From: Pholis gunnellus | Taxonomy: Eukaryota; Chordata; Actinopteri; Perciformes; Pholidae | NCBI GenBank assembly: GCA_910591455.2 | Contig: OU342819.1 | Location: forward strand, 12,064,906 to 12,128,905 | Length of the DNA: 64,000 bases | Direction: 5' to 3' | Shown: positions 61,776-64,000 of the stretch, one piece after another | Layout of the letters: each line of letters begins with the position of its first letter | Numbering within the stretch: the first letter of the stretch is position 1 | Translations under genes and position numbers: made by a program | The notes under the pieces: model-generated | Database searches by the model: none | The model's input: the letters and a program-made list of their open reading frames with translations, nothing else | What the model was told of the DNA's origin: nothing

Positions 61776-64000
61776 GTAAGTGAAGCAGCAAATTGCTCAT
61801 TTTTTGTTTTTTAAATATGGACATTATGTATAAATATGGCACAGTCTGACATGTTGGTGGTTAAAATAGGTTTCTCTTACTTCACTTACTTAAGAAATGT
61901 AAACTGAGCAATCAGAGCTCCTATTGTCTACACATAGTGGGCATGTGCAAACACAAGGATACTCCCAAGACACGATACTGTACATCTACATTTACATGTG
62001 TATGCAAGAACATTTTTTTTGTTAATAGTGACGAGGTATATACGGTACAGTCAGTACATACAAGATCAAAAACATGGTTTAAAGCCACAGAATCAAAACA
62101 CCACATAAAATGAAGAAGAAGCATCTTTTGGGGGAAAATGAAACATCCATCCGTCTATGCCTATAAACTATGTATGTTATATGTTTGTACAGTATGGAGT
62201 TCGCAAAATCAGGAAACACATAGAGGCATTAATTACTGCTCTGTAAGGCTGGAAGCTTGTTTGCAGAGAAGGTTACTTAGCCATCCTTGTCTCTGGATGA
62301 CGCCTAGAGTGGTGTCATTTGGTGCTGCCGACTCACTCCAATGCATTCAAGATTGATCCTGGTGGCTATGCTATCTACAAGCTGTATATGTGTGTGAGTG
62401 TGCGTACGCGCGCCTGTGCATGTGCTCACTCTTGCTGCTGTATTGAGCTGTTAGAGGATATCTCCTGTTTCTGTGTAAAGGACACTCCCATTATTTGAGG
62501 ATACCATGCTGCTCCCCGCCTAGACAGCCAGTAGGCATGCAGGTCCTTACAGTAAAGCATCATCAGTATCATATTCATGACTGTGTTTTCAAATAAGCAA
62601 AAGAGTGAGGAGAAAAGAGAGAACGATTGGCTATACTGGAATATTAGGGAGGTAATAAACATTTACTAAATGTGAAAAGGTGAGAGACTGAAGTCAGGGT
62701 GGAGCACAAGAGAGAAATGGATGTAATATGATAGAAATACAGATACAGTGTAGTTTTCAACAGAACAAAAGAGAAGAAAAGAAAGAGATAATAGCCTTGA
62801 GAAAATCAATACAAGAACGGACTGATATTATTGTGAGTTCCTCTTTGGCTAACGTCCCTAGAGGTGTATGTGTGTTGCAGGACTCTGCCTAATCCTTCGG
62901 GTCGTCATTCCTCACCCCTCTACTCAAGACTCTCAGACCAGGGCTGCTGATTAGGACCAGGCTGACATTGACTCTGTCCTCAGAGACTCGGGGATGCAAA
63001 GCCGTGCAGGAATATTGATGGCCATGTAGCATTTCATCCACGTTTTACTCGCGTCACACAAATAGATAATGAAGTCCCGTTCGGTTGTTTGGATAGAATA
63101 GCAATCCTGTTCTCTCCAGTCCTTAATATTAGTATTGACTCATATTGCTTCTACACATGTTGCCATCAGTGGTGACAGGAGTCCTTTACTTGAGTTTACT
63201 AATGATACCACAGTGTTTAAAGACTTCATTAGAAGTAAAAGTCCTGCATTCAGATTTTAAACAAGACAGTGAGAGTGCTCTCTCTGAATGTAACGGAGTA
63301 AAAGAAGAAAGCTTTTTTTTAAATCAAATTGAAGTATTCCTACCTTACTTTATATTGCACTTATGTGTAGCACTTAACTAAATGTTCTTTGTTACTTTTG
63401 ACCTGTGGGGAGCTTGCTGTCACAATGTAAAATAAAGGGATGACGTAAATGTAGAAATTGAAATTGATTTTGAGTTTATTTTTACATAACAACAAGAAGT
63501 AATGGGAAATGGACATGCTAGTAATTTGACAGTAACTCTGATTACTCTTGTTTTGCCGAGGTCCTAAAAGAAAAATCTAAATTCTCAGTATAATGATGTT
63601 TGTTTTTGACAACCACAATCCTGATTGGTATAAAACCAATCTGAGATAGAATCTTGTGCAAGTGGTAAACAATACGTGGTTTGAATACAGCGACATTGCA
63701 AAAATAATTAAATGCATCTTTGTACCCAAAGATTTGAGATCTGTTCACTATGGAAGCTGTTCTTTTAGGAGATACATGCAATGAGATCAAAAGTGTTCCC
63801 TGTATGTAGCACACCTAGTACATAGAAACTTCCACCCACGCATGACGAACAAAGACGTGGGAAGGCAATTTCCCTTCCTCACTGCATACATCTTTTATGC
63901 TATTTTCGTATTCAGATTTCAAAAGGGGCTATTACACAACTCGCTCGGTTTGCTTGTGAATTGCAATGACTCCTACTGGGTTTCCAATAAAATAAATCCA
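61776..64000 (+). other. gabbr2: gabbr2 intron (probably intron 7), start only
   Basis: This begins with GTAAGT after exon 61533-61775 and runs off the window. No receptor exon was found in it. One teleost repeat fragment is at 63167-63262. The rest (61800-63160 and 63270-64000) is AT-leaning intronic DNA with nothing I can name. Confidence 0.85.
63167..63262 (+). repeat. Teleost repeat fragment, AGTAAAAGTCCTGCATTCA type
   Basis: GTCCTTTACTTGAGTTTACT, AATGATACCACAGTG, and ATTAGAAGTAAAAGTCCTGC then ATTCAGATTTT form a recognisable short teleost repeat. No ends or target duplication were seen. Confidence 0.6.

Noticed and set aside
1..64000. tRNA, rRNA, CRISPR, operon, prophage or plasmid features
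   Set aside because: I looked for clover-leaf words, regular spacer repeats and dense coding on both strands; none is present, which agrees with a vertebrate intron-rich locus.

Overview
The window is vertebrate nuclear DNA, almost certainly from a ray-finned (probably spiny-rayed) fish. It contains short coding exons with canonical GT/AG borders, introns up to about 35 kb, many CA/GT and CT/GA microsatellites, and degraded interspersed repeats of kinds widespread in teleost genomes. There is no sign of bacterial, plasmid or viral organisation: no operons, CRISPR array, rRNA or tRNA gene.

One gene is recognisable. It lies on the + strand and is the middle of gabbr2, the GABA-B receptor subunit 2. 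Six exons (12642-12779, 47651-47821, 55394-55495, 59697-59762, 60071-60259, 61533-61775) join in one reading frame, every junction in phase 0, to give 303 codons. They encode most of the extracellular Venus-flytrap domain, corresponding to about residues 108-414 of human GABBR2 (human numbering recalled from memory). All six cysteines of the three disulfides known in the human domain are present, as are three of its N-glycosylation sites. The signal peptide and domain start (exon 1 side) lie upstream of the window. The end of the flytrap domain, the seven-helix membrane region and the coiled-coil tail lie downstream.

Layout: 1-12641 is the 3' part of an intron; 12780-47650 is a 34.9 kb intron; 47822-55393 is 7.6 kb; 55496-59696 is 4.2 kb; 59763-60070 is 308 bases; 60260-61532 is 1.3 kb and mostly one transposon relic; 61776-64000 is the start of the next intron. 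Exons 4 to 7 (numbering assumes one coding exon upstream) are packed into 6.4 kb, while exons 2 and 3 stand apart.

The introns hold the more unusual material: a complete-looking non-autonomous hAT element with a near-perfect 8-bp target duplication (32712-33345); two further elements with inverted ends (28238-28753, 60549-61469); three mutually alignable copies of one repeat family (4955-5395, 26379-26990, 43204-43405); nested repeats near 20.1-20.7 kb and 26.5 kb; a 300-bp pyrimidine tract at 17.4 kb; and microsatellite or homopolymer DNA inside two splice-acceptor regions. I found no second gene and nothing that amounts to a new biological system.
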